Shown here: piece by piece, positions 26,112 to 36,613 of the stretch
How the letters are laid out: the number at the start of each line of letters is the position of its first letter
Position numbering within the stretch: position 1 is the first letter of the stretch
Assembly (NCBI GenBank): GCA_039000515.1
Contig: JBCFYV010000259.1
Span: forward strand, 124,001 to 188,000
Origin: Timema cristinae
Lineage: Eukaryota; Arthropoda; Insecta; Phasmatodea; Timematidae
Length of the DNA: 64,000 bases
Reading direction: 5' to 3'
Made by a program: the position numbers and the translations under genes
The notes under the pieces: model-generated
What the model was told of the DNA's origin: nothing
The model's input: only the letters and a program-made list of their open reading frames with translations
Database searches by the model: none

Positions 26112-26507
26112 TTTAACAGAAAATATCTACCGTTTCTTTCTTTTTACGACAGGTAACGACAGAAAACTGACGTCGGTGCTTCTTACGATGCCTTGCGTTT
26201 CAGGTTAGTTCCAGCCTCACCGACACGATGCCGTAACGCCTCTTTGAAAGGACGATGGTGATTGGCAACGTGGTAGAGCACATCGATACCCATATGAAGC
26301 GCCTATTTTCAAATGGCTTTAGCGCCGCTTCTCAGCAACGGTACGAAGCTTTTGAAAAGCCCGCTGGAAAAAACTTCTTATACAATGCCCTCGTTGATAG
26401 GCAACACCATGGTAGATCGAAGATATACCTGTTCTAGCTTGGTTGACGTAGTATCTTTGGTAGGGACAGTTCATGTTGAGCAGCGTCGAAAATGAAGTTT
26501 CACGCAT
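26112..26507 (-). pseudogene. Element A pVI/core-like protein pseudogene
   Basis: The N-terminal segment (MNCPYQRYYVNQARTGISS) is readable, then frames break. Residues of the protease-site motifs seen in element B are altered (QARTG, QRGHC), consistent with loss of constraint. Confidence 0.8.
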
Positions 26508-27239
26508 ACTTTTCCAAACTCGAATGGTGCAGATTCACCATGTGTGTGTTCCTATATTGATTTCTAGGCTTTCATTTATCCCTTCTAAGCACGGGCATGT
26601 AGTGCAACGGATCATAGCTAACTGTCTTGTGTATGCCGTAGAGATAGTTTATGTTGTTGATACCAATGATAAGTAACATCGGTTCCACAATGTCATCCAC
26701 GGGTTGGGATCGACGATATCCATGTAGATGTACATTTGCGAGGGCAAGCCTAGTAGAATGTTGGTGGCGTACGGTGACTTTGGGACTTTGATCAGATTAG
26801 TCAGAGGATCGAAACCAAGCTGTAGACTTAGTTGACTTGATAGAGTCAGCAGCTGTATATTTCCTGAAGAAGAGACAATGTCAACTTTTGTGGTGGGGTT
26901 TGTGTACTTGAATAAAACTCCGGAATCGTATTTAAATGCCTCTACTTCGTTTAGAGCTTTGATAAATTCATGGAATGTACTGTAGATTTCAGGAGGGATA
27001 TGATCCTTGAATATCTGTTCCACGCCGTTATCGTCCACCCAGTTGTACCATACAATATTTTGGCCCTCGGGTACGGTGGTGAAAGAACACGGATATTGAA
27101 ATTCAGCCAGAGCGACTTCCCACTGGCCTTCGAGTTTAAGGCGGTAAGGAAGTTGCGTGGTGAAATTTGTGAGGGTATTTTTCGGGAAATATCCCATAGA
27201 GCTTTCGCTTGGCAAAGTGATGTAAAATTGGTCTTTCAT
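26471..27239 (-). pseudogene. Element A penton-like minor capsid pseudogene
   Basis: An ATG at 27,239 opens MKDQFYITLPSESSMGYF, matching the intact gene at 37,024-37,791 over most of its length. The frame is lost near 26,655. The longer open frame that starts further upstream is not supported by the paralogue. Confidence 0.85.
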
Positions 27240-27760
27240 GGTAAGGCGCTGACGTAACTGGCAGGAATACAAGAATTAAACTTGGCGGGTTGACCTTTCC
27301 ACTGCACGTACACTTTATTTCTGGCACCTTTAACCTTGACACGTATTATTTTATCAACTTTAAAAGTTTCGGGAAGACGTTGCAATTCGGGTTCGTAATA
27401 CTGTAGCAATTATTGCTCCAAGTTAAAACAAAATGGGCAAGTCAATTATAATATACTTACCCAATCTCACCGACCAGGCTAGGCACCTCGAACAACAACA
27501 CGTTTGGCCACATGAACAACACGCGAACAACTGCTAACGCCGAGCCTAGAGCCGCGTCTCACCACTAGAGACCACCACCCTGCTCAATGCCACCACAACA
27601 ACAACAATAATAGAGTAGAAAAGGATAGTATCTGCCAGGCCTTGCCAGAAGAAAATAGACGTTTCTAGTGCAGCGCGCATTCCCCCTTTTTGTGTGTTTA
27701 TCTCTGTGATCCCCACCCTTTTGTGATCCCATCTCTCTTGTTCGACGAGTGTGTGCACCA

Positions 27761-27768
27761 TATATAAG
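27761..27768 (+). promoter_or_regulatory. TATA box of the solo LTR
   Basis: TATATAAG lies 360 bp into the LTR on the plus strand. It is a plausible U3 promoter and suggests the parent element read on the plus strand. Confidence 0.5.
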
Positions 27769-27989
27769 ACCGTCCGTCAAGTAAGACTCCACTCTTGGAC
27801 TAGGCTTGGACACTGTAGGACGTAGCGGAGGCTTCAATGACATATTGATATAATGTAAGGAGAAATTCATTTTCGGCGTAAATTTAGATATTGTAACTTT
27901 TCAAAATTCTCGTTTGGTCATTCTTTCTTTTAAATATAATTATGGAAGTCTTGTATGAATCTTTGTTCTTTTTCAGAGCATTGGGTTTA

Positions 27990-28425
27990 ATTTTAGTTAT
28001 CTCACTTGTGAGTTGTTTTTCAATATGAGTTTAGTAAATATTTATCTGGGAAAGTTGTTTATAACTTTAGGTCTGAACTTATCAAAAGTTAGTACAGTTA
28101 GACGCTACGCTTGACAGTTATACATATCAAATTAACTTTATTTATCTCACATTTGTGAGTTGTGTTGCAATATGAGTTTAGTATTTATTTATGTGGGAAA
28201 GTTGTTTATAGCTTTAGGTCAGAACTTGTCAAATATTATTAAAGTTAGGCATTACGCTTGACAGTTATACATATAAAATTAACTTTATTTATCTCTCATT
28301 TGTGAGTTGTGTTGCAATATGAGTTTTGGAAATATTAATGTGGGAAACTTGTTTTTTACATTTATGTCAGAAACTTTTAAAGTGTTAGTAAAGTTAGGAA
28401 GCACCCTTGACGTTTTTTTAAAACT
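27990..28425. repeat. Three tandem 146-bp repeats inside the solo LTR
   Basis: Units begin with 'tatctcacttgtgagttg' variants at about 27,997, 28,142 and 28,288. Each contains 'caatatgagttt' and TTGACAGTTATACAT-like segments, with the third more diverged. Confidence 0.85.
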
Positions 28426-29601
28426 AACGTTATTTACCGTACATGTAGAGTTAGTAAAGAGCTACTTAGGAGGGTTCAGTAATTAGATTACCCTTGTACA
28501 TTCAAGATTAGCGACGTTATGGGGATGCTTGTTACTTATTTATAAACAATTAATTTTAAAACTTTTACTAATATGTTGTATTTTCGCAACTAGTACTGAA
28601 ATGTGTCATATAGGAGAAATCATTTATAATATCAGATATTGTCATAATCAAATTTAATAATGCCAGGCATTGATATTTAATTCACTTAATATGCCCGTGG
28701 TAAATAATATATAAATAAAAGAAAAAAGAAAAAGAGTAAATGTTTATGAAATATTTTCCGTTTGGATTATATCGAATGTTATTATTGCGCTTAGTCATTT
28801 ACTGTTATTGTATCTATGAGGAACCATTTAAGATTCTTCAAAATATATGCATGTTCTTTAATAAATACTTGCCAGAAATTAAATCAAAGTGCTCGTTAAG
28901 ACTTGAAATCTTTTAATATTGTAGTTATGCCCTGTTATCCCTAGGTTTTAGAGATGTTTAATTTATAAACCTCTTTTAACTTAGCCTTCGACCTCTTCGT
29001 ATAATATGATTTGATCATTGAAGGTGGACCGTAGTTTTCCCGCTTCTAGTGTGAGTTGCGGGCGCTGGGAACGTTTTGTGTACCCAGCATTTTTCTACAC
29101 AAACAAAAAGTTAATCACATTGCGCACACCTATTGGTCTATTTTTCCCCTTTTTTATAACACTGGATTTTTTTATATATGTATTTGAACCCCTCTAATCT
29201 TAAAGCTTGGGTTACAATACGTCCCCTCCACCTCCTCGCAATCAAGATCGGTCAGCCTTTAGACGAATGGTTGTCGCAACACGACACTGCTGACTTTGAA
29301 AATCTCTTCGCTCCAATTGCTTTCATAGCCCTTTTCAAACAGCATTTTGGATTTGCTAATATGCAAAAAAGAGAAAGGAAGTAGAATAAGGGTATGACGT
29401 GATGCGGGGAAGTGAAAGGAGGGTCACATTCAATGGCCCGCTGCTTGCGGTAGAGGTCGTGCTCTCTCAAACTGTACATTCCCTCACGAGAAGGGTTGGT
29501 GAAGGGAGGGTCCTACGTTCTCTACACCCTGTCGGTTGTTCAGCCGTCACACTCTATGCTCTGCTGCAGCGCTGCGGGCTGCATGTTCTCCTATTAAATA
29601 A

Positions 29602-29915
29602 CGCCCCAATCCTACCCAATAATTAATTATCAATCAACAATAATCAATTAGCAATCATAAATAACCAACAGGTCAGGGCGGTAGGTGAAGGGGTTGTAGG
29701 GGAAGGGGGTGGAAGGATAGGGGATTATAGGGGAGGGGTGGTAAGGCAGGGGGCGGTAGTGGAGGAAATTTCGTTACCCAACAAGTTTGGAACACGGGAA
29801 AAGAGGTCAGGAGGAGGGGAGGGGTAAAACCAACAGCCAATCAGAGAGCGAGGAGGCGTGGTCACGTGACCAATTTCAGCCAATCACAGAAGTGGGACGA
29901 CAGGTTGAGAACACT
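29602..29915. repeat. Element A right terminal inverted repeat
   Basis: Complement of the left repeat. It keeps CCAAT at 29,837-29,841 and 29,880-29,884 around GGTCACGTGACC at 29,860-29,871. Confidence 0.85.
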
Positions 29916-31684
29916 ACATTTACAGCAAATACAATAGAAATTAATACATAGGCCTACTGTTTAAATAACAATTATTAAGATTGTATTTAGTTACTGATCA
30001 AAGAATGTGTTAGTTACTATTTTTTTCGCCCACACAGCAAAGCGTTATTGATTGAAAGTAATCTATAACAAAAAAAAATGCTGTCATGTCTATTATGTTT
30101 GGAATTTATATACATAATACATTACATTTATAAAGTTATATAAAAAAACAAGTATTTGGTAAAATTGAGCTAACAACACAAAATAAAATTGTAATACGTT
30201 GTTCTCTTTTATTGATAGAAACCCTAATAAAAAAAATGCTGATGTCCAGGCACCTATCTAGGGGAGGACTCATCGGGCTGAAGTTCCCAGCCCCCCCCCC
30301 CCCCACCCCGAAATCAAACACAAATTAAAAATAATAAAATTATCTTGAATTAAAATATATGTTTAAACTCTGTGTAAACTACATTTTAAGTTCCAATAGT
30401 GTAAATAATTTACACTCTATTTCCTGAAAATGTGTTTCTTTGTTTAAGGGTAGTTTCAAACCTGCAGCAGTGTCATCAGCTTATAGTTAGTTATCACGTT
30501 TTGCAGCATTGGAATCACTTGTTCTTCAGTTTAAGTAGACTAAGTATTAAGTTCCTCGTTCATGAAATCCATTGAATGTCTTTGTTTTGTCTTCATATTG
30601 ATGTTACGTGTGTAGACGAGTGTCGAGTACAATGAAACGTTCTAAGAGACAATAGAATAAATTGAGCATCAATTCATTTTCTAAGAAATCTAAAAAAAGA
30701 TTTTGATTATAATAGTAAGTAGAGGTTATTAGCGTGGGATGCTTTATATGGATACGTTATTGTTATTGTGCGGTATTTTTATGCTTCGAAAGTCTTATTA
30801 TTTGAATACTTTTGAATTTCATGGTATTTAAATATTATTTGAATAATATTCAACTACCAGTATTAGTTGAAAGTTTACACAGAAAGGCATTATGAATGTG
30901 TTAGTGCACTGTCTAGGAATAGGTTATTTACGTTGTTGCTTACCGGTGTAGTTAGTTGAGCTATTTTTAAATATTGCTTTTAAAAGTAATACTAGAAAGG
31001 GGAGGGGGAATGATGACTTAAGAGATGTTGGAATTTTGGACAATGGTAAAATCTGACTGACAAGTGAGTTCCTTCTTCTTTGCTTGTTCGAGCGAATTGA
31101 AAGGGAAGGCCGAAAGGAATTCGTAGTAGTGAAGAGTGATAGTTACAATTAGTACAGTGTACCTTGGATACAGACTGACCCGGCACCAACAACAGTTTTC
31201 TACTTACCATATTCACCAGAAAAGCCGAGGTCTCGTACAATAACAACGATCACGCCACGGAACGACCTTGTTGTACGCACTGCATAAAACTTTGAATGGG
31301 AAGTCAGCGATTTACCCATCTCTTCTCCAAAATAAGACAATCCGTTCAAAGCGCACATGCGCGAGATTGCAATTATAAGTGGATATCAGTGGCTCGGGTG
31401 TCCGAGGTCACCCCCACCCCTATGGCTATGTGAGTCTCAACTGCGCTGTGGAAGAGTTGGACTATGTGATTGGATATTGGTGACGGCTCGATGATGTAAT
31501 TCTTTCCTTACATGTTTCCCCGCTGAGCAGAATCAAATATAAGCCTATGGCCTGCAATGAATGGCACTCTTTGATGTCGGTTAGGTGTGAGGAACACTTG
31601 GGCGCTATGTAGGCCCCTAGGATTGCCTTAAACGTAAGCTATTGTAAAGGATGGATATTACTCATAGGCCGCGATCTTTCTTTA
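29916..31684. other. Sequence between the two Polintons, no gene seen
   Basis: AT-rich with a C run at 30,286-30,304. The minus-strand frame at 30,992-31,246 has no family resemblance. Confidence 0.5.
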
Positions 31685-31882
31685 TTTCAGGTTAGGGTTC
31701 AAATCATGGCGAAGTTTAGGTAAATTATTGTAAAAGAGGGAAATTAAACTTTGACTATGATCATTGTATATTTCAGGTTAGGGTTCTAATCATGGCGAAG
31801 TTTAGGTAAATTATTGTAAAAGAGGGAGATTAAACTTTGACCATGATCTTTCTATATTCAGGTCAGGGTTGGAATCATTGTT
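31685..31882. repeat. Tandem repeat, about 85-bp unit
   Basis: Units start at 31,685, 31,771 and about 31,855 with 'caggttagggtt' and share 'atcatggcgaagtttaggta' in the first two. Confidence 0.85.
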
Positions 31883-31928
31883 AAAGAAGTCAGTCTATCT
31901 GGAGTTGTTAAGTGTTTGTTAAGTAATT

Positions 31929-32125
31929 GGGACATATTAGGTATTAGATTATTTATATTGTTAACAGTCAGATGACTTTAGTTCTTGTTGCTTTATTTGC
32001 TATCTCATGGGACATATTAGGTATTAGATTATTTATATTGTTAACAGTCAGATGACTTTTAATCTTGTTTGTTATGTTTACTATCGTTCGAGACATATTA
32101 AAGGTTAGTTTGGTTGTAATGTTAA
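31929..32125. repeat. Tandem repeat, 80-bp unit
   Basis: Units start at 31,929, 32,009 and about 32,090 with GGGACATATTA or GAGACATATTA. The first two share 'gttaacagtcagatgacttt'. It lies immediately left of the element B insertion site. Confidence 0.85.
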
Positions 32126-32169
32126 CTTACAGTTTTGAGAGCGTTATATTCATATAGGGAAGTAAATTA

Positions 32170-32175
32170 CATGTA
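32170..32175. repeat. Left target-site duplication of element B
   Basis: CATGTA, repeated exactly at 51,150-51,155. Polintons characteristically make 6-bp duplications. Confidence 0.9.
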
Positions 32176-32815
32176 AGTAGTGGAAGCGGTCGGATAAAAC
32201 AGGCTGGGATTGGTGGGATTTGGTCACGTGACCACGCCTCCTGCTCTGTGATTGGCTGCTCCCCTCCTTCCCCCGCCCCTCCTTCCCCCGCCCCTCCTTC
32301 CGCTGCCCTACTTTCCTCTGATTGGCTGTTGGTTTTCCCCTCCCCTACAAACCCTGGACATGTTGGTTCTTTTTTATTAATTATCGTTAATTGATTATTG
32401 TTAATTAATTAATTAGTTAATTGGTAGGATAGAGGCGTTGGAGTTATTATTGGTAGGATAGAGGTTTTTTTTATTCATCAATTAGGGCGCTGTAGTTTAT
32501 TTGCTGAAGCATAGAGCCACCCGGGGCTCGCGCTCCACGTCTTTCTCCTCCGATTGGTAGGATAGAGGCGTTGGAGTTATTATTGGTAGGATAGAGGTGT
32601 TTTTTATTCATCAATTAGGGCGCTGTAGTTTATTTGCTGAAGCATAGAGCCACTCCACGTCTTTCTCCTCAGGATGCGCGATAGTAAATGACACAAGCTT
32701 CTCCGGCAGGGGCTCGCTGCCTTCTGATGACCAACTCAGCCTTTCACTTTTCATTCCCCCACCCCTCCCCCAGAGCCGGGGTTGTTCATCCTGGTTTTCC
32801 CCTCCCCCGGTCATT
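32176..32815. repeat. Element B left terminal inverted repeat
   Basis: About 640 bp, matched in inverse by 50,529-51,149. From the end inwards it has GGTCACGTGACC (32,222-32,233), inverted CCAAT at 32,251-32,255 and 32,321-32,325, GC boxes (CCCCGCCCC, 32,271 and 32,286), an AT-rich (TTAATTAA) segment, and a 134-bp direct duplication starting with GGTAGGATAGAGG at 32,422 and 32,556. Confidence 0.95.
32222..32255. promoter_or_regulatory. E-box and CCAAT box in left TIR
   Basis: The 12-bp palindrome GGTCACGTGACC and an inverted CCAAT (ATTGG), 46-80 bp from the element end. The CACGTG core is the binding site of MYC/USF/MITF-type bHLH proteins and CCAAT is that of NF-Y (established). Function here is inferred from conservation in other TIRs. 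Confidence 0.6.
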
Positions 32816-32839
32816 CCTCCTCCTTCGCCACCCTGACGC

Positions 32840-33465
32840 CAGCTTGCCGGGGTGACAAGTGACCTCGATAACCTTGGGTTTTCCCAATGACGTAATCATC
32901 GCAACCCTGGCGCCGGGCTGGCGGGCAGACAAGTTGGGACAAGAATAGATCGTGACCTCAGCAACCTGGGTTTTTCCTATGACGTAATCATTGCGTGTTA
33001 TGTTGCAACTCTAGCATCTCTAATTATGCACAATCAGGGGCCTCGGAATCCACAGTTAGGGGCCACTACCCCCTGTCACAAATCTACTAAAATAGTTTGT
33101 TTGGTAGCGTCTGTCGAAATGCATGGAAATGTTCCTCCTGCCGCAGCTATCGCACAGGACAACTTGGGTTTTTTCCCTATGACGTAATCATCGCGTGTTA
33201 TGTCGCAACCCGGGCGCCAGGTTGGCGGGCAGACAAGACAATTTGGGACAAGAATAGATATTGACCCGGGCAGTGGGTTTTCCATGGCGCCATATTGTCG
33301 GGCAGACAAGACAAGTTAAGACAAGAATAGATATTGAGGTCATTGACCCTGGCAGTGGGTTTTCCCTGGCGCCAGGTTGGCGGGCAGACAAGACATGTTG
33401 AGACAAGATTAGATATTGACCCGGGGCATCGGGTTGTCGGGCAGCCAAGACAAGTTGGGACTCGT
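32840..33465. repeat. Element B subterminal tandem repeats
   Basis: Imperfect units carry 'ggcgggcagacaagacaa', GGGACAAGAATAGAT and 'gggttttcc(c)tggcgcca'. They lie between the TIR and the 244-aa gene, the same place as in element A. Minus-strand open frames across them (33,076-33,448) are artefacts. Confidence 0.8.
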
Positions 33466-33487
33466 AAATAAAAACAGATGTTACAAA

Positions 33488-33500
33488 TATATATTTATTT
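33488..33500 (-). terminator. Polyadenylation signal for the left-end gene
   Basis: The minus strand reads AATAAATAAAT 15-27 nt after the stop codon of the 244-aa gene. It is the last signal for the leftmost (most downstream) gene of the minus-strand block. Confidence 0.6.
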
Positions 33501-33514
33501 ATTAAACATCACAA

Positions 33515-34249
33515 TTATACATTTTTACAGGAATGACGCATATATTCGTTCATACGTTTTTCTACAGTGTCTCTTAGATGCGTTAGTAAAATTGTTTTTA
33601 GTTCACAATCCAACATGTAATAGTCCAAACCGATGACTTGACGTGTATAGTAAGTAGCACTGATAAGATCCAGGTTTTTGATGTGCGTTTCCACCGTAGG
33701 TTGTTCTAGGTCGATGACATCCGTCGATTCTGTTAGCGTGTCGCATACATCCACGACAAGTGTGTCGATCAAATTGTTGCAATAGCGCGCGACGGGTGTC
33801 GACCACATGTCCCGTCGGTCGACGGCGACGTCGATGAGGTCCCACACCTCACAAAGACGCGCCCAGCTAGGTGCTAGATAGGCGACCCGTTTGATTCCGG
33901 CGTCTTGTTTCTCGTTGATGACGACCATACGGTCACCGCACATACGTCTCAGAGAGATTTCGTGATTAGTCAGGCTAATCTTCTGAGGAGGTTGAGTGTT
34001 GGTGAAAAACTTTGATATGACCGACTTGTAGGTGCTCAGTTCTTGCCATTCTGTACGGTTAAACACGGCGCAGTTCCCTCCACATTTTTCTAGTTGGACA
34101 TAGGGCGTAAAGTTGTTCTTGACACTCATGCCGACGATGACTCGCTTGGCGTCGACTCCATCCAGCGGGAACAATGTGTTGAAAATACTGGTGACGGCGA
34201 GTGGTTTCGCAGGCTTTGCTTTGCTACCGCAAACGTCTTGACCTTCCAT
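33515..34249 (-). CDS. Conserved Polinton protein of unknown function (244 aa)
   Basis: Intact frame from ATG 34,249 (MEGQDVCGSKAKP). No catalytic signature, signal peptide or membrane segment is evident. There is a central FNRTEWQEL block and a C-terminal part rich in Asp, Leu and Tyr ending in a basic MRHSCKNV tail. Proteins with the same order of blocks (SIFNTLFPL, then VGMSVKNNFTPYV, then FNRTEW) are common in invertebrate Polintons and adintovirus-like elements, usually next to the protease, so a structural or assembly role is likely but unproven. It lies 12 nt downstream of the protease gene. A decayed paralogue in element A (23.0-23.7 kb) shows the same start. Confidence 0.8.
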   Translation of the reverse strand: MEGQDVCGSKAKPAKPLAVTSIFNTLFPLDGVDAKRVIVGMSVKNNFTPYVQLEKCGGNCAVFNRTEWQELSTYKSVISKFFTNTQPPQKISLTNHEISLRRMCGDRMVVINEKQDAGIKRVAYLAPSWARLCEVWDLIDVAVDRRDMWSTPVARYCNNLIDTLVVDVCDTLTESTDVIDLEQPTVETHIKNLDLISATYYTRQVIGLDYYMLDCELKTILLTHLRDTVEKRMNEYMRHSCKNV

Positions 34250-34261
34250 GATGCTCAGTGG

Positions 34262-35258
34262 TTATGGCCGCCACACCGCCGGGACGCCCTTTTTATAGGC
34301 GCACGCCGTCTGGACACGGCCTCTTGAAGGGCGACATGCCCCTACAGTCTTGAAAAATCTATTGTAATATCTCACCACCTTAGCGTCGTTGGCTGTATGA
34401 TTGGTGGGCGAGAATAGGTTTTGGAAAGTTTTCAGCGGAATGTTCTGGGCGCGATAGAGAAGGTACATGAGACAGTAATGGCCGCAAACGTCTGATGCGA
34501 TGCTTTGAAGTTGTAGCTTACTATGGGACGTGCGAAAAGTGTTTTTGCGTATAAATGCCAGATGTGACTTTATACGCGGTGGAAAACCATAACTGTCAAA
34601 GTATTCTCCCACGCCGTTCTTGTCGATAAAGATGGCGACCCAATGCGTCCCAGGTTTGGTGTGCGGATCGGTGTTGATGACTAGAGCGGCAGGTCGAGCT
34701 ATTCTTGCGGGTAGTTGATCAGCAGGGAAACACCCGACCGTACAGAACGGAACCACTGACTTGTTTTCAGCGCACGTCTTATGGTGTGCGTGTCCATCTT
34801 CAATCATCCAGTCTCGAAGTCCCCAGACGATAGAGGCAGAGCAGAAATTCCATACAGAACTATGTGCCATGCACATGGTGCGACCCAATTTAAGTGTTTT
34901 CAATGACGAACAACCTCTGTCGTACAGATCTACGATGGGTGTAGACGTGTATTTGACTAGAAAATTTTCTTTTCTGACCCTTGACGTAGACGGTTTCTGC
35001 ACGCGCTGTGGCACGGGAGATGAGGGATTCGAGCAGGCTGTAATCCACATCACCGTAATCCCAGGTGATACCGTGCAGATTGTTGACTATATAGTCGGCT
35101 TTCTTTCGGGCATCGGTGGAAAGTTCTTCGATAGCGTATGGAGGTTTTAACACCCAGTGTTGAATTAATGTGCCGCATACAGATAAAACACTCAGTTCCT
35201 TGACGATAAACTCGTTGTTGTCGTCGATGAAGCTCTGGAAATCCACAATGACGTCCAT
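34262..35258 (-). CDS. Adenain-like cysteine protease (PRO), frameshifted
   Basis: An N-terminal part (ATG 35,258; MDVIVDFQSFIDD) and a C-terminal part lie in two frames that meet near 34,960-34,985. The C-terminal domain has the adenovirus-protease layout: catalytic His in GTHWVAIF, acidic residue in YFDSYGF, oxyanion Gln seven residues before the nucleophile, and Cys in DVCGHYC. A Cys/His-rich stretch (GHAHHKTC) precedes it. Adenain-type enzymes process capsid precursors at (M/I/L/N/Q)xGx-G or xGG-x sites, and such sites occur in the pVI-like and 110-aa proteins here. Element A reads through the break without a shift and is two bases longer across it, so element B has probably lost bases in runs of G and A. 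Alternatively it is an assembly error. Confidence 0.85.
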
Positions 35259-35298
35259 AGCTTAAATGAAGGGGGTAAGGGGCGGGAAGCCGTTTATA

Positions 35299-36612
35299 TT
35301 AACTTCCATAATCGGTCACAACGTTTCTGTCCTTGTCAATGGTGATGATGTTGGCAAACTCCCCGTACACGATACAGTTTACGGTTTCGGTGAGAGCTCG
35401 GGTGAAGCTCACTTCGATGCTCAGAGAACCGTGTCTCGTCAAATTCCAATGTGATGTCATGTGGGCGGACAGATTAGGTGTGAGATCGAAAGCCATGAGA
35501 TGATATCCCTTGGGGAAGGCTTCTCGTGTGATGTCGCTACCCTCGTTCATGAAATGGATACCCGTTCCAGAAAACAGCGTGTGGTAGGACATGACATAGT
35601 GGCCGTTTGAAAAATCGGGCTGTAACGGTTTCGACGGTACTTGTTCCCCGTCCACGTACAGCGAGAAATGGTTCATGCCGTAGGTTTGAAAGTTGAACGG
35701 GTTCTTGGTGGCGTCTCCGTTGAACGCTGCGTTTGACACAAATCCCACGATGCACCGTTTGGGTAACTGGCCGGTGAATACGTTGTCCAGCGATTTCCCT
35801 TGCACGCCCGTAGGAATAGTGAGTGTTTTTACTTCCACACGGGTGATGGGATACTTTGCGGGACTGACATTTAGTGCTTTGGCGTGTGCCAACAGTATAG
35901 AAGGTGCAACTTTGACACGCCTCACTAGAAGGCCGGCTTCAACGATGTGAACCTTAAAGTGAGGGAGTTCAGGCACCGCCATAAGACTAAACCCGTCGCG
36001 GGAACGGACCAACCGGACTCGGAGTTCGGCGCCGTTCAAAAGGTATTTCTCTTGGTTAAACACGTCACCGTGTAGATACCCCAAAAGATCCACCGTCTTA
36101 CTTTTTGTGGTGAGACTGCGACGGGCCTCAAATCCCTTGTTGTTGGCGTTAGCCTCCTCAAAGGTTCCGGGGGTGTCTGCGAACCACAGACCGCAAGTCA
36201 AATGCGTTCTTTTGGCTTCGCTGTTGTAATTGAGCAGCGTCTCAATGTACGCTCTATAGGCATACGTGTTGCTGGGCGGTGATACTAGTTTTTGGTTTAA
36301 AAACACGTCCACCTGCGTGAATAGAGAATGCAGCCAATTGTTGACGGGAGCGATCTGATCCACCTCTGTGAAAGCGCCACCATCGGGTTTCATGATGGCC
36401 GCCCGGAGATAGAGCATAGTCTGTGAAAGATCGATATAGAACTCGCCTTGTCCGGTAACGGTAAATTCGATGGGTGAATCATCGGTGAGGGAAGAGACAG
36501 GTTTGTACTGGAGCCATTGCCCACTTTCAAGACTGGTTTGAGTGGGTGGCACGGAAAAGAGATCGAGTTCACTGCTGGCACACTCGCAGGACTGGGGGTG
36601 TAGAAACGACAT
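35299..36612 (-). CDS. Polinton major capsid protein (double jelly-roll, hexon-like)
   Basis: Intact 437-residue frame. The N-terminal MSFLHPQSCECASSELDLFS and the FTVTGQGEFYIDLSQTMLYL strand pair match the widespread 'F54H12.2-like' invertebrate proteins, which correspond to the Polinton major capsid protein. An IEFxIxGxGxxYIDLSxTxLxL block is the usual first jelly-roll entry. Later blocks LPKRCIVGFVSNAAFNGDAT and DLTPNLSAHMTSHWNLTRHG sit in the second half. At 437 aa it is shorter than adenovirus hexon and typical of Polintons. It follows the pVI-like gene with no spacer (1 nt between stop and next ATG) and precedes the protease. It is expected to form the trimeric capsomer. Confidence 0.9.
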   Translation of the reverse strand: MSFLHPQSCECASSELDLFSVPPTQTSLESGQWLQYKPVSSLTDDSPIEFTVTGQGEFYIDLSQTMLYLRAAIMKPDGGAFTEVDQIAPVNNWLHSLFTQVDVFLNQKLVSPPSNTYAYRAYIETLLNYNSEAKRTHLTCGLWFADTPGTFEEANANNKGFEARRSLTTKSKTVDLLGYLHGDVFNQEKYLLNGAELRVRLVRSRDGFSLMAVPELPHFKVHIVEAGLLVRRVKVAPSILLAHAKALNVSPAKYPITRVEVKTLTIPTGVQGKSLDNVFTGQLPKRCIVGFVSNAAFNGDATKNPFNFQTYGMNHFSLYVDGEQVPSKPLQPDFSNGHYVMSYHTLFSGTGIHFMNEGSDITREAFPKGYHLMAFDLTPNLSAHMTSHWNLTRHGSLSIEVSFTRALTETVNCIVYGEFANIITIDKDRNVVTDYGS

Positions 36613-36613
36613 T

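Larger units (their letters stand above)
27402..29216. mobile_element. Solo LTR of an unidentified LTR retrotransposon
   Basis: Element B shows the uninterrupted integrase sequence, so the insertion is defined exactly. It begins TGTAGC, ends GGTTACA (TGTA...TACA inverted ends), and is flanked by ATAC at 27,398-27,401 and 29,217-29,220. There is no open reading frame, but there is a promoter-like TATATAAG and internal tandem repeats. 1,815 bp is long for an LTR. The TG...CA ends and 4-bp duplication fit a Gypsy-type or similar element (inference). Confidence 0.8.
27254..29362 (-). pseudogene. Element A integrase C-terminal fragment, split by a solo LTR
   Basis: 27,254-27,401 matches the chromodomain end of the element B integrase. 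29,217-29,362 matches the segment just upstream in the gene. The 1,815 bp between them is a later insertion. Homology ends at about 29,362, the breakpoint of the internal deletion. Confidence 0.8.
21950..29915 (-). mobile_element. Polinton/Maverick element A, internally deleted and decayed
   Basis: Inverted termini (AGTGTTCTC at 21,950; its complement ending at 29,915) enclose minus-strand pseudogenes colinear with the left half of element B: the unknown 244-aa protein, protease, major capsid, pVI-like, penton and the integrase C-terminus. At about 29,362 the integrase homology stops and right-arm sequence begins, so the integrase N-terminus, two small genes, ATPase, PolB and the right-arm gene are missing. 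A 1.8-kb solo LTR is nested at 27,402-29,216. No clear 6-bp target duplication is seen; TACAG at 21,941 and 29,921 is at best suggestive. Confidence 0.85.

Noticed and set aside
21941..29925. TACAG as target duplication of element A
   Set aside because: Only 5 bp and it implies ends that do not mirror each other; the TIR comparison places the ends at 21,950 and 29,915 without a matching 6-bp repeat.
33076..33448. Minus-strand open frames next to the left TIR
   Set aside because: They run through subterminal tandem repeats and change register between units; not seen as genes in element A.
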